DNA of 64,000 nt from an uncultured Flavobacteriaceae bacterium (GTDB lineage: Bacteria > Bacteroidota > Bacteroidia > Flavobacteriales > Flavobacteriaceae). Where the stretch lies: positions 214,192 to 278,191 of the forward strand of contig CANLUH010000006.1 of the NCBI GenBank assembly GCA_947494205.1. The letters run 5' to 3'. This document shows, piece by piece, positions 54,276 to 63,300 of this stretch (position 1 is the stretch's first letter; the number at the start of each line of letters is the position of its first letter). The translations under genes were made by a program, and so were the position numbers. The notes beneath the pieces were generated by a model, which saw only the letters and a program-made list of their open reading frames with translations, did not search any database and was not told the DNA's origin.

Positions 54276-55097
54276 ATGCAACAAATAGTAAACTTCATTA
54301 TAAGAAACAAAGTGTTTCTATTGTTTCTATTACTGTTTTCCATTTCTATTGGTTTTACTATTCAATCACATGCTTACCATAAAAGTAAGTTTATAAACTC
54401 AGCTAATTTTTTAACTGGAGGTGTTTATGAAGCTTCTAACGGTATTAGTGATTATTTTGACTTAAAAGAGCAAAACAAAATTTTACAAGAAGAAAATAAC
54501 GTACTTAAATCTATTCTCTTTAATTCTACAACCACTTTAGACTCAAGTTATATAGATACATTGTCTTTTAATAAAAAATATAAATTTACTACTGCCCAAG
54601 TTATTAAGAATAGTTACTCGCAAAACAACAATGTATTAACTATAAATAAAGGCACCAACGATAGTATAAAACTAGATTTAGGAGTTATTACCTCTAAAGG
54701 TATTTTGGGTATTGTAGACAATACAAGTTCTAGTTACGCTACAGTGCTTTCTATTTTAAATACTACAAGCCGTATTAGCGCGCAACTAAAAAAGACCAAT
54801 CATTTTGGAAGTTTACATTGGGATGGTGTTTCAGAAAAACATATTCAGCTTACAGAAATTCCAGAAATAGCTCCTGTAATTGTAGGAGATACGATTATAA
54901 CTTCTGGTCGTTCGGACATTTTTCCTAAAGGCATACCTATTGGAACTGTTACATCGTTTAAACTTGATGAATCTGAAAATTATTATGATGTAGAAGTTTC
55001 TTTATTTAACGACATGACCAATATTGAACACATTTATATTATAGAAAATAAAGATGCAAAAATTATTAAAGACCTTTTAAAGAAGACTAATGAATAG
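54276..55097 (+). CDS. mreC: rod shape-determining protein MreC
   Basis: 273 aa periplasmic protein anchored by an N-terminal membrane helix (about 11-28), followed by a coiled coil (about 55-80) and a beta-barrel core (VINKGTNDSIKLDLGVIT-like stretch, then GDTIITSGRSDIFPKGIPIG in parts). It activates PBP2 within the elongasome. 14 bp after mreB; the 3' end overlaps mreD by 8 bp. Confidence 0.94.
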   Translation: MQQIVNFIIRNKVFLLFLLLFSISIGFTIQSHAYHKSKFINSANFLTGGVYEASNGISDYFDLKEQNKILQEENNVLKSILFNSTTTLDSSYIDTLSFNKKYKFTTAQVIKNSYSQNNNVLTINKGTNDSIKLDLGVITSKGILGIVDNTSSSYATVLSILNTTSRISAQLKKTNHFGSLHWDGVSEKHIQLTEIPEIAPVIVGDTIITSGRSDIFPKGIPIGTVTSFKLDESENYYDVEVSLFNDMTNIEHIYIIENKDAKIIKDLLKKTNE

Positions 55098-55599
55098 CAT
55101 TTTATCTATACATACTGTTAGATTTATAGTCTTAATACTATTACAGGTTTTACTATTAAGCCATATTAAGTTTTTAGGCTACATAAACCCTTATTTATAT
55201 ATATTATTTGTCCTTTTATATCCTATTAAAAATAATAGAATGCTATTTATATTTTTATCATTTTTATTAGGCTTATCCGTCGATTTATTTTTAGACTCTG
55301 GCGGTATGCATGCTGCCGCAACACTAACTATAGCCTTTATTAGACCAGTAGCATTAAAATTTAGTTTTGGTTCTGTTTACGAACATCAAACTATAAAATT
55401 TGGAGCTATAGATTTCGGACAGCGTTTAACTTATATTACGATACTAACTGTTATACATCATTTCATTTTATTTTCGCTCGATATTTTTAACTTTTCAAAA
55501 ATACTTTTAATCCTTAAAAACACGTTATTCTCAAGTATATTCACGATTATATTATGTGTTTTAGTTTCTATAATTTTTAGTAGCGTCAATAAAAAATGA
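55090..55599 (+). CDS. mreD: rod shape-determining protein MreD
   Basis: 169 aa integral membrane protein with five to six helices. Typical traits are the YINPYLYILFVLLYP start region and the LSVDLFLDSGGMHAAATL segment (about 67-84). Overlaps mreC at its start and mrdA (ATGA) at its end, so translation is coupled throughout. Confidence 0.92.
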   Translation: MNSILSIHTVRFIVLILLQVLLLSHIKFLGYINPYLYILFVLLYPIKNNRMLFIFLSFLLGLSVDLFLDSGGMHAAATLTIAFIRPVALKFSFGSVYEHQTIKFGAIDFGQRLTYITILTVIHHFILFSLDIFNFSKILLILKNTLFSSIFTIILCVLVSIIFSSVNKK

Positions 55600-57491
55600 G
55601 AAAAATATTATTATTCCTTTGTGTTGTATTTGTAGGTATTGTTTTTACAGGAAGGTTATTTTACTTACAAGTACTTTCTAATAAAGCTGAAAACATTTTT
55701 GATGATAATGCCATTAGAAAAGTGTACACTTACCCAAAAAGAGGTTTTGTTTACGATAGAAATGATAAACTTTTAGTAGCTAATCAGCCCTCTTACGATG
55801 TTATGGTAATTCCTAGAGAAGTTGAACCGTTAGACACTTTAGAATTTTGCTCACTTTTAAAAATTAGCAAAGATCAGTTTATAAAAAAATATAACAAAGC
55901 TAGACGTTATTCACCAAGATTACCCTATGTTTTCGTATCTCATCTATCTAAAGAAGATTACGCTATACTACAAGAAAAGATGCGTAAATATGATGGATTT
56001 TACATTCAAAAACGATCATTACGTCAATATGAAGCTTCTATAGGAGCCAATGTATTAGGAGATATTGGAGAAGTAAACAATCAAGACTTAGCTAAGGATG
56101 ACTACTACAAAATAGGAGATTTAATAGGTAAACAAGGAATAGAAGCTTCTTACGAAAAAACACTGAGAGGTACAAAAGGGATTAAATTTATACAAAAAGA
56201 CCGCTTTAATCGTGATATTGGGCCGTTTAAAAATGGAGAATACGATGTCCTATCAAAAGCAGGAAAAGATATAAAAACAACTATTGATGCAGAGTTACAG
56301 TCCTATGGTGAAAAGCTAATGCAAAATAAACGTGGTGGAATTATCGCTATAGAACCTAGCACTGGTGAAATTTTAGCTATGGTTGCAGCACCTACTTACG
56401 ACCCTAATGATTTAGTGGGAAGGCAACGTTCTAAAAACTACACTAAATTATTTAGAGACTCTATAGCAAAGCCATTATTTAACAGAAGCTTACAAGGCGT
56501 TTACGAACCTGGATCCCCTTTTAAATTAGTTAATGCTTTAATTGGATTACAAGAAGGGATCATCTCTACAGACGAAACAATTACCTGTTATAAAGGGATG
56601 AAAAACGGAAATAGTTTTTTTGGATGTCACTGTAATTATGGTTCTAAAAATAATATGACAAAAGGGATTCAAGAATCCTGTAATGCTTATTTTGGAACGG
56701 TTTATAAACGTATTTTAGATAAAACAGGATCTGCTTCAGAGGGTATAGATAACTGGAGTAAACATGTAAAAAGTTTTGGATTAGGTGATTATTTAAATAA
56801 CGATTTATTTGTAGGGCAAAAAGGATTGATACCAAATCGAGCGTTTTATAAAAAAAGAAAAAGCTTTTTTTCAGGGAATACAATTTCTAATAGTATTGGA
56901 CAAGGTCAAGTACAAACCACACCTATACAATTAGCTAACATGACCGCTGCTATAGCAAACAGGGGCTATTATTACACGCCACATATTGTAAAATATATTG
57001 AAGGCGATGCTATACCAGAACAATTTACAAAACCTAAATACACCTCTATAGACAAACAACATTTTGACCCTGTAATTGAAGGCATGCTTCAAGTGTACAA
57101 GAAAGGAACAGCTAAATACCTACAGATTCCTGATATTGATATTTGCGGTAAAACTGGTACTGTTGAAAATTTCGCAATTATAGATAGTGTAAAAACACAA
57201 CTTACTGACCATTCTATTTTTGTTGCTTTTGCCCCTAAAGACAATCCTAAGATTGCACTAGCGGTTTTTGTTGAAAATGGGTACTTTGGAAGTCGTTTTG
57301 CCGGAAGAATAGCCAGTTTGATGATTGAAAAATACATAAAAGGAGAGATTACTAGAAAAGACATGGAAGATTGGTTATTAACGCATAGCCTAGAAAATGA
57401 ATACGCAAAACCTTATTCTGGCGAACCTTTTAAAATAAATAGAGAAACCCAGTTACAAGTTATACCAATGCCTACTAATGAGACAGACTGA
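55596..57491 (+). CDS. mrdA: penicillin-binding protein 2 (elongasome transpeptidase)
   Basis: 631 aa class B PBP: N-terminal membrane anchor (about 5-22), pedestal/dimerisation domain (about 45-220, RGFVYDRNDKLLVANQPSYD), and transpeptidase domain (about 235-600). Catalytic motifs: SxxK as EPGSPFKLV, with Pro where Thr is usual; SxN as ESCNAYFG; KTG as CGKTGTVEN. A Bacteroidota-type insert with two Cys (FFGCHCNYGS) sits between SxxK and SxN. It overlaps rodA by 14 bp. Confidence 0.96.
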   Translation: MRKILLFLCVVFVGIVFTGRLFYLQVLSNKAENIFDDNAIRKVYTYPKRGFVYDRNDKLLVANQPSYDVMVIPREVEPLDTLEFCSLLKISKDQFIKKYNKARRYSPRLPYVFVSHLSKEDYAILQEKMRKYDGFYIQKRSLRQYEASIGANVLGDIGEVNNQDLAKDDYYKIGDLIGKQGIEASYEKTLRGTKGIKFIQKDRFNRDIGPFKNGEYDVLSKAGKDIKTTIDAELQSYGEKLMQNKRGGIIAIEPSTGEILAMVAAPTYDPNDLVGRQRSKNYTKLFRDSIAKPLFNRSLQGVYEPGSPFKLVNALIGLQEGIISTDETITCYKGMKNGNSFFGCHCNYGSKNNMTKGIQESCNAYFGTVYKRILDKTGSASEGIDNWSKHVKSFGLGDYLNNDLFVGQKGLIPNRAFYKKRKSFFSGNTISNSIGQGQVQTTPIQLANMTAAIANRGYYYTPHIVKYIEGDAIPEQFTKPKYTSIDKQHFDPVIEGMLQVYKKGTAKYLQIPDIDICGKTGTVENFAIIDSVKTQLTDHSIFVAFAPKDNPKIALAVFVENGYFGSRFAGRIASLMIEKYIKGEITRKDMEDWLLTHSLENEYAKPYSGEPFKINRETQLQVIPMPTNETD

Positions 57492-58749
57492 TAGACATTT
57501 TAAATTCGACTGGGTTACCATTTTACTCTTCTTTGCTTTAGTTATTTTTGGTTGGCTTAATATAATTTCTGCTTCGCAAACTGGAGAAACCATAGACTAT
57601 TTTAGTTTTTCATCTCCCTATAGTAAGCAATTAATCTTTATAGGACTCACCGTCTTTTTAATTATTATAATCCTCTCTATAGACTCTAAATTTTACGAGC
57701 GTTTCTCTAGTATTATATATTTAGCTTCCTTATTATCCCTTGCTGGTTTATTTCTCTTTGGAAAGAGTATTAATGGTGCTACATCTTGGTACGCTATTGG
57801 CCCCATGACGTTACAGCCTAGTGAGTTTGCTAAAGCTGCCACAGCTCTGGCTGTCGCTAAATATATAAGCGATTTGCAAACCGACATAAAACGTTTTGAA
57901 GATCAAATAAGAATCTTTGTTATTATTACTATTCCTGCATTATTAATTTTATTACAGAAGGATGCAGGTAGTACATTAGTATACGCTTCTTTTTTCTTTG
58001 TTTTATATAGAGAAGGACTTCCAAAAATATACCTAATCATTGGGTTTCTTATTATTTTAATTTCTATAATCTCTCTTAAATTTGGCTTTCTTGTAACTGC
58101 AATTATTACTTTAATAGCAACATTAGCACGTCATTTTACTAGACATAAACGCCCTTCTTTTTTACAACCTTTACTAATAATTATAACAACGTTAGTTATT
58201 TCTTTTGGTGTAAAATATACGTTTAATCATTTACCAGCTCATCAAAAAGAGCGTATTACAATATGGCTAAGTCTTGAAAAAGATCCAGTTAAGTTGGAAC
58301 GCATGAAAAAAAGAGCTGCTTACAACCTTAATGAATCTGAAAAAGCCATTAGCGCTGGAGGAGTAAAAGGAAAAGGCTTTTTAGAAGGCACACGAACTAC
58401 TGGTAAATTTGTACCAGAACAACATACCGATTATATTTTTAGTACCGTTGGAGAGGAATGGGGATTCATTGGCAGCTTTATGGTAGTTTTAGTTTTTATT
58501 TTACTAATTCTTCGAGTACTTCATCTCGCTGAGCTTCAAAAATCTCAATTTAGTCGCGTTTATGGCTACTCGGTTGCGGCGATTTTCTTTTTTCATTTTA
58601 TGATTAATATAGGAATGGTGATGGGCTTAATTCCTACTATTGGAATCCCGCTACCCTTTTTTAGTTATGGCGGTTCTGGACTATGGGGTTTTACTATTTT
58701 ATTGTTTATTTTTATAAAATTAGATTCTAATAGAATTAACGAATGGTAA
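57478..58749 (+). CDS. rodA: rod shape-determining peptidoglycan polymerase RodA
   Basis: 423 aa SEDS-family glycosyltransferase with about ten membrane helices. Conserved pieces: YAIGPMTLQPSEFAKAATAL (about 102-121), LLQKDAGSTLVYASFF with the catalytic Asp region, EQHTDYIFSTVGEEWGF, and PFFSYGGSGLWGF. Works with PBP2 encoded just upstream, whose 3' end it overlaps. A stretch of about 60 residues before EQHTDY is longer than in E. coli, common in the phylum. Confidence 0.96.
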   Translation: MRQTDRHFKFDWVTILLFFALVIFGWLNIISASQTGETIDYFSFSSPYSKQLIFIGLTVFLIIIILSIDSKFYERFSSIIYLASLLSLAGLFLFGKSINGATSWYAIGPMTLQPSEFAKAATALAVAKYISDLQTDIKRFEDQIRIFVIITIPALLILLQKDAGSTLVYASFFFVLYREGLPKIYLIIGFLIILISIISLKFGFLVTAIITLIATLARHFTRHKRPSFLQPLLIIITTLVISFGVKYTFNHLPAHQKERITIWLSLEKDPVKLERMKKRAAYNLNESEKAISAGGVKGKGFLEGTRTTGKFVPEQHTDYIFSTVGEEWGFIGSFMVVLVFILLILRVLHLAELQKSQFSRVYGYSVAAIFFFHFMINIGMVMGLIPTIGIPLPFFSYGGSGLWGFTILLFIFIKLDSNRINEW

Positions 58750-58781
58750 TGGTTTAGTCATTTTAAAACTTCAAAAAAATT

Positions 58782-59525
58782 ATGAAAAGTATTGTAGGGT
58801 TTCTTCTTGGTTTTTTAATGCTTCCTTTTATAAGTAATGCACAAACTGAAACTGTTTCTAAAGACGTTTCTTTTATTACTAAAGACAGTATTACCATTAG
58901 TGCCACTTTTGAAATGCCTAAAATTAAAAAACAGAAACATCCAGCAATAATACTTATTCATCAAGGCGGTTCTACTAGAGCAGAATGGAAAGCTCTAAAA
59001 CTTTGGAATGATTTGTTAGCTGAAGGCTATGCTATCTTGGCTTACGACATTAGGATTCATGGTGCTTCGGAAAAAGATGAAGGCGATATTTATAATTTAT
59101 TTAATAATCCTAATCGTGCTCCATTAGATCTTTTGGCTGCAATAGATTTTTTAGAACAAGAACAAAATATAGATGCTAATCGCATAGGTATTATTGGTGC
59201 TTCTATTGGTGCAAATTTAGCTTGTGTGGCTAGTGTTTCAGAGGATTACAACATAAAATCTATTGTTTCTATGTCTTCTAAAACCAAAGCAGTTCAGAAT
59301 TTAAGTGGCTCTAATACGCCTTTAGTCCTTAAAAATGCATTTCATATTGCATCAAAAGAAGAGCAAAATGGTTTGCGTGCCACTTGGGCTAATGAATTAT
59401 TTTCTAAAACTACGGGTCATAAAGAAGTCTTTATAGCAGAAGGCAATAAACATGGTTCTTTTATTATTAGAGAAGAAAAACTATTACAAACCAAAATTAT
59501 AAAATGGTTTAAAAAGACATTATAA
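58782..59525 (+). CDS. secreted alpha/beta hydrolase (dienelactone hydrolase-like)
   Basis: 247 aa with a signal peptide (about 1-20, ending SNAQT). The alpha/beta fold shows HQGGSTRAEWK as oxyanion region, nucleophile elbow GIIGASIGANLA (Ser about 143, GxSxG), and a late His in NKHGSFII. The catalytic acid is not obvious. It lies 32 bp after rodA and may be read through from that operon; substrate unknown. Confidence 0.82.
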   Translation: MKSIVGFLLGFLMLPFISNAQTETVSKDVSFITKDSITISATFEMPKIKKQKHPAIILIHQGGSTRAEWKALKLWNDLLAEGYAILAYDIRIHGASEKDEGDIYNLFNNPNRAPLDLLAAIDFLEQEQNIDANRIGIIGASIGANLACVASVSEDYNIKSIVSMSSKTKAVQNLSGSNTPLVLKNAFHIASKEEQNGLRATWANELFSKTTGHKEVFIAEGNKHGSFIIREEKLLQTKIIKWFKKTL

Positions 59526-59526
59526 A

Positions 59527-59550
59527 AAAGAGTGCTAAAAAGCACTCTTT
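59527..59550 (+). terminator. hairpin terminator after the hydrolase gene
   Basis: AAAGAGTGCT / AGCACTCTTT with a 4 nt loop, beginning 1 bp after the stop codon at 59525. The T run is short on the plus strand (3) and longer on the minus strand, so it may act in both directions, also ending transcripts of the 45 aa minus-strand gene. Confidence 0.65.
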
Positions 59551-59614
59551 CTACAGAACAATTAAATACTATTAACCCTCTTTAATTATTCTTGGCATTT
59601 ATATAATTGGTTAG

Positions 59615-59752
59615 TTATATTAACTGAAATAATCTATAAATAAGTAGTATTAGCTGAAGTAGTATTGCTACAATAAGAATACGTATGAAATACTCACTCA
59701 ATGGTTTTTGTCTTTCCTTATTTGACATATTAACTAATTTTGGATGATTCAT
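59615..59752 (-). CDS. small single-helix membrane peptide, 45 aa
   Basis: ATG at 59750-59752, stop at 59615-59617. The peptide starts MNHPKLVNMSNKERQKPLSE (polar, positively charged), then a 22-residue hydrophobic helix (IRILIVAILLQLILLIYRLF) and stops, the pattern of a membrane-inserted small protein. It lies between the LytTR regulator gene and a terminator and has in its upstream region an element also found before the 155 aa gene at 62546-63013. No family recognised; too short for certainty. Confidence 0.5.
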   Translation of the reverse strand: MNHPKLVNMSNKERQKPLSEYFIRILIVAILLQLILLIYRLFQLI

Positions 59753-59820
59753 TTTCTTAATTATTTAGTTTGCTCTCTAATACAGTATAAAACTAATATT
59801 TAACCGTCCTTAATTTGAAA

Positions 59821-59866
59821 AAAAAGGCATAAGACGGCAATTCTTAGCCATGAAAAAGCTAAAATG
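59821..59866 (-). promoter_or_regulatory. shared upstream element, copy A
   Basis: 46 bp segment identical at 32 positions, without gaps, to 63151-63196. On the minus strand the core reads AAGAATTGCCGTCTTATGCC followed by TTTTT. It lies about 70 bp upstream of the 45 aa gene and just past the LytTR regulator gene. Confidence 0.45.
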
Positions 59867-59933
59867 AAGATTTTATAGATTTTTCTTTAATCTAAGATGT
59901 TGGGTTTACTATTATTAATAGATAAACAACTTA

Positions 59934-60680
59934 TTATTTTAAAGTACGTATTTGCTTTAAAAGCCCTTTATATTTATCGCTCAAAGTCGCCTTATGGTTT
60001 CCTGATAATAGAATAAGATTATCGCTAGGTATGATTTCTATTATTTTCTCGGTATTAACGATGAAGTTTCTGTGCGTTTTAGAAAATATAGTATTATCTA
60101 ATAATGTTAGAACTTTTGTTAGTGAAATTAAGATTACAAATTTTTCTTTTTCGGTAATTATATTACAGTATTTCTCTTCGACTTCTATATATATTATATC
60201 AGAAATGAGTACTTTTTTAAGCGATTTTCCTTTTTTAATAAATAGATGTTCTTCGCTTATAATGGTATTTTCTTCTTCATTAAAAAACACATCTTGTTGT
60301 GCATAAAATTTCTCGAAAGCCATTTCTAAAGCATACAAGATTTCCAGTTCGTTAAAGGGTTTCATTAAAAAACTAAAAGGTTGTGTTAATTTGGCTCTTT
60401 CAAAAATTTTTCGATCTGTAGAACTCGTTAAAAACACAAATGGTTTAGATGCATTGGGACTTATGCTTATTGTTTCGGCAAATGAAATACCATCTGGAGA
60501 ACCATTTAAAAAAATATCTATGACTACTAAATCTACTGGATTATTATAAAATAACTCTAACGCCTTTTTAAAACTTGTTGCAACGCCTACTATATTATAA
60601 TTATTCGCCTTTAATACTTTTATTAATGCGTCACTTTCTTCTGTTGTATCTTCAACTATAAGTATGTTTACATTATCCAT
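59934..60680 (-). CDS. LytTR-type response regulator
   Basis: 248 aa. Receiver domain (1-about 120) with the acidic pocket ILIVEDTTEESDA, phosphoacceptor Asp in VVIDIFLNG (about 53-61), and the late Lys in FLMKPFNE. A LytTR DNA-binding domain (about 145-245) contains IIYIEVEEKYCNI, FSKTHRNFIVN and a closing YKGLLKQI helix. It overlaps the histidine kinase gene by 8 bp, so they form one two-component system. Confidence 0.93.
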   Translation of the reverse strand: MDNVNILIVEDTTEESDALIKVLKANNYNIVGVATSFKKALELFYNNPVDLVVIDIFLNGSPDGISFAETISISPNASKPFVFLTSSTDRKIFERAKLTQPFSFLMKPFNELEILYALEMAFEKFYAQQDVFFNEEENTIISEEHLFIKKGKSLKKVLISDIIYIEVEEKYCNIITEKEKFVILISLTKVLTLLDNTIFSKTHRNFIVNTEKIIEIIPSDNLILLSGNHKATLSDKYKGLLKQIRTLK

Positions 60681-62427
60681 TTTGCTTTGTTTTTGGTAAA
60701 GATATAATCATTTTAGTCCCCTCGTTTATCTTACTTTCTATTTTAAAATGACCTTTATTTTTTTTAGCCATAGATTTACATAATTGCAATCCTAAACCTG
60801 TTCCTTTTTCTTTTTTATTTCCTTTTTTTGGTAATAAAGTACTTTCTTTTAATAGATCTTCTATGGTTATTTCGTCTATACCTATACCAGAATCTTCAAT
60901 AACCAAATCGTAATACCCTTTATTAGTATCTTCTGTATAGATTTTTATAAAACCATTAGCTTTAGAAAATTTAATAGCATTATCTAACAGGTTTCTTAAT
61001 ATAATTTTTAACGATTCTTGATCAGCGTTAACACGACTACTCTTTAACACATTGTTTTCAAAAGTTATTACCTTATCTAACATTAAAGGTTTGTAATTAT
61101 ATGCTACTTGTTCTACAATAGAATATAAGCGTAAGGGTTCTATTTCAAAATAAGATTGTTTAGTTTGTAACAAGGCCCAGTTTAATAAATTATCTAATAA
61201 ATTATAAGCTCCATTTACAATAGAACTATTAGTTTGTAATAATCCATCCAGTTGCTCCAAGTTTTTAGCTTCTACATTTTCTAATAACTTAGCATTACTT
61301 GTTTTTAAAGCATTTACTGAAGACCTTAAATCATGACTCACTATAGAGAATAATTTATCTTTTGTTGTATTTAATTCGTTTAAGTCTTCTTTTTGAGCAG
61401 TAATAACTTTATTGGTTTTTATTTTCTCTTTGTAGAAATAAATGGTTGTTCCTAATAAAACCAACAATACTAATGCCGTATATAGCAACCCATTTCTTTC
61501 CACAACCTTTGCTTTATTTTCTGCTTGCAAAACAGTAACTTCTTTTTCTTTAGCCTGTATATTCAATTCGTTTTCAAGGCGTTCTACTTCTAACTCGTTT
61601 ATTTCACTATTTACAGAATCTGCCCATTTATGATATTCTATATTATATTTAAGCGCACGCTTGTAGTCCTCTCGATTTTCTTCAACAATAGACATGTTAA
61701 GCGAAGCGTTTCGTTTTGCTTTAAAATCGTTTGTTTGTTTAGACAATTGATAAGCTTTTAAATAATATGGTATGGCTTTATCATCTTTCATTTGCTCATA
61801 ATATATACTAGCTAAATTACCATATCCCGCTATTAAGTTTAGCGTATCTTGTTCTTGCTCCTGAGATGCAATACTTTTCAACAAATAAGTTTCTGCTTTA
61901 GAATACTCTTTTGAATGTAAATACTTTAGACCTAAATTATTCTCTATATTACTTTTTTTAACTCCACATAATTCAAAAGTATTTACGTCTTTTATATACT
62001 CGTAATACTGTTCTGCTTTTTCATTTTCGCCCTCTTCTAAAGCTATTCTTGCTAAAACGATATGCACATAATTATAAAAATTAAAGGTTTTAGAAATTTT
62101 TAAAAGTTCCTTTTTAGCAGCTTTAAAATCTTCATTTTCTTTAAAACTAAACCCTCTGAAAAAATAACATAAATCATTAAGTTCTATTTTTTTAGAGTTC
62201 TCATTCAATTGTTTTAATGAATACACTAAGGTAGAATCCCATTGTTCTTTAAAATAAAATTCTTGTGCTTTTACAAAATTTATTTCGGAAGTAAATTCTT
62301 CACTCAAATGCTTTACTTGTTTTTCGAAAAGTCCTTGTGTCTTTAGGGGTTTCTCTTCTTGAGAAAACATAAATAGAGGAATAGAAAGAAGTAGAAAGAA
62401 TGTTATTAGACTAGTATGAAGTTTCAT
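60673..62427 (-). CDS. TPR-sensor histidine kinase
   Basis: 584 aa. Signal peptide (1-22, ending FMFSQ), a periplasmic TPR region (about 40-270, for example YSKAETYLLKSIASQE and DKAIPYYLKAYQLSK), one membrane helix (about 313-331), a short coiled coil, HisKA with SIVSHDLRSSVNAL (His about 365) and the HATPase domain with NLLDNAIKFSK, EDSGIGIDE and GTGLGLQLCKSMA. Membrane-bound sensor for the LytTR regulator encoded immediately downstream. Input signal unknown. Confidence 0.93.
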   Translation of the reverse strand: MKLHTSLITFFLLLSIPLFMFSQEEKPLKTQGLFEKQVKHLSEEFTSEINFVKAQEFYFKEQWDSTLVYSLKQLNENSKKIELNDLCYFFRGFSFKENEDFKAAKKELLKISKTFNFYNYVHIVLARIALEEGENEKAEQYYEYIKDVNTFELCGVKKSNIENNLGLKYLHSKEYSKAETYLLKSIASQEQEQDTLNLIAGYGNLASIYYEQMKDDKAIPYYLKAYQLSKQTNDFKAKRNASLNMSIVEENREDYKRALKYNIEYHKWADSVNSEINELEVERLENELNIQAKEKEVTVLQAENKAKVVERNGLLYTALVLLVLLGTTIYFYKEKIKTNKVITAQKEDLNELNTTKDKLFSIVSHDLRSSVNALKTSNAKLLENVEAKNLEQLDGLLQTNSSIVNGAYNLLDNLLNWALLQTKQSYFEIEPLRLYSIVEQVAYNYKPLMLDKVITFENNVLKSSRVNADQESLKIILRNLLDNAIKFSKANGFIKIYTEDTNKGYYDLVIEDSGIGIDEITIEDLLKESTLLPKKGNKKEKGTGLGLQLCKSMAKKNKGHFKIESKINEGTKMIISLPKTKQNG

Positions 62428-62468
62428 CCATTAATTTTCCTAGAAATTTAATCAATTTTAAAGTATAA

Positions 62469-62500
62469 AAAAAGCAGAGCGTATTCAATCTCTGCTTTTT
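62469..62500 (-). terminator. bidirectional-looking terminator after the 155 aa gene
   Basis: AAAAAGCAGAG / CTCTGCTTTTT with a 10 nt loop, 46 bp past the stop of the 155 aa gene; A and T runs on both sides. It isolates that gene from the histidine kinase gene downstream. Confidence 0.8.
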
Positions 62501-62545
62501 TAAAAACAATTTTTCTTATTGTCTTTACTGGTTACTCTATATTGT

Positions 62546-63013
62546 TTATGCGGGCTGTACTGTAGTTACTGTCCCTCTTGATGTTCTAGGGTCTTCATCC
62601 CATAAAAACGTCTCTATTTGAGTTGGAGGGTTCCCCGGATTTGGCATTCTCACAGCAAAATTAACACGATAGCCTGTAAATTGGCTTACTCTAGTTTCAG
62701 GCTTATCGTATGTGATATAAAAGTTTAACTGTGATTTACCAGATTCTGATACAATTTCTTGTTGATAAACATCGAAGCTTCCTGGATCTTCATTACTATC
62801 TACAAAAACAATAGCGTACATATGAAGTATTCCCATATTTTTATCGTAGTAATTTTGTACCAGTGGTGGTAAAGGTCTTTTAGTTATAAAGTTTCTATAT
62901 GGGTTTAAAAAATTAACTTCTGCTATAGAATCGGCTGCTATAGATGGTGCAACTAATTTACCTGGAGGTATTTGTATGTTATCATTGCTAGCTTTTTTAA
63001 TGTTACTTTTCAT
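62546..63013 (-). CDS. hypothetical protein, 155 aa
   Basis: No signal peptide. The first 35 residues are polar, then FLNPYRNFITKRPLPPLVQN, a mid-region ILHMYAIVFVDSNEDPGSFD, and a C-terminal RVNFAVRMPNPGNPPTQIET (in parts) ending in Thr/Val. The alternating strand pattern suggests a small all-beta protein. It is a single transcription unit bounded by a terminator and by the shared upstream element (63151-63196). I do not recognise a family. Confidence 0.65.
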   Translation of the reverse strand: MKSNIKKASNDNIQIPPGKLVAPSIAADSIAEVNFLNPYRNFITKRPLPPLVQNYYDKNMGILHMYAIVFVDSNEDPGSFDVYQQEIVSESGKSQLNFYITYDKPETRVSQFTGYRVNFAVRMPNPGNPPTQIETFLWDEDPRTSRGTVTTVQPA

Positions 63014-63150
63014 AATGATCTGGGTTTTAAATTAATAGTATAGGGATTTATTATAATTTGATTACACTTATCTTAAATAAATGAATGTATTTTTCTTTAC
63101 CATTATTAAGCTTATTCCAAAGAGACAAAAAATTATTCATTTATATCAAT

Positions 63151-63196
63151 AAAAAGGAATAAAACGATGATTCTTTAGTATAAAGTAAGTAAAATG
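63151..63196 (-). promoter_or_regulatory. shared upstream element, copy B
   Basis: Partner of 59821-59866 (32 of 46 identical, ungapped). On the minus strand its core reads AAGAATCATCGTTTTATTCC followed by TTTTT, about 140 bp upstream of the 155 aa gene. The remaining gap to 63300 holds a terminator and no ORF that I can support. Confidence 0.45.
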
Positions 63197-63240
63197 TGTC
63201 ATGAAATACATTTGGGTATTAAGCTAAAATAGACACAAAC

Positions 63241-63268
63241 AAAAAAGGGTACTTTTTACAGTACCCTT
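63241..63268 (-). terminator. terminator of the type IX-secreted repeat protein gene
   Basis: AAGGGTACT / AGTACCCTT stem with a 6 nt loop, followed on the minus strand by a T run (63241-63246). It lies about 33 bp after the stop codon. Confidence 0.85.
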
Positions 63269-63300
63269 CCAAGAATAATTAACTTAATCAATTATGAAGT

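Noticed and set aside
59934..62427. Hybrid two-component protein
   Set aside because: Kinase and regulator are separate genes overlapping by 8 bp, with clear start and stop codons.
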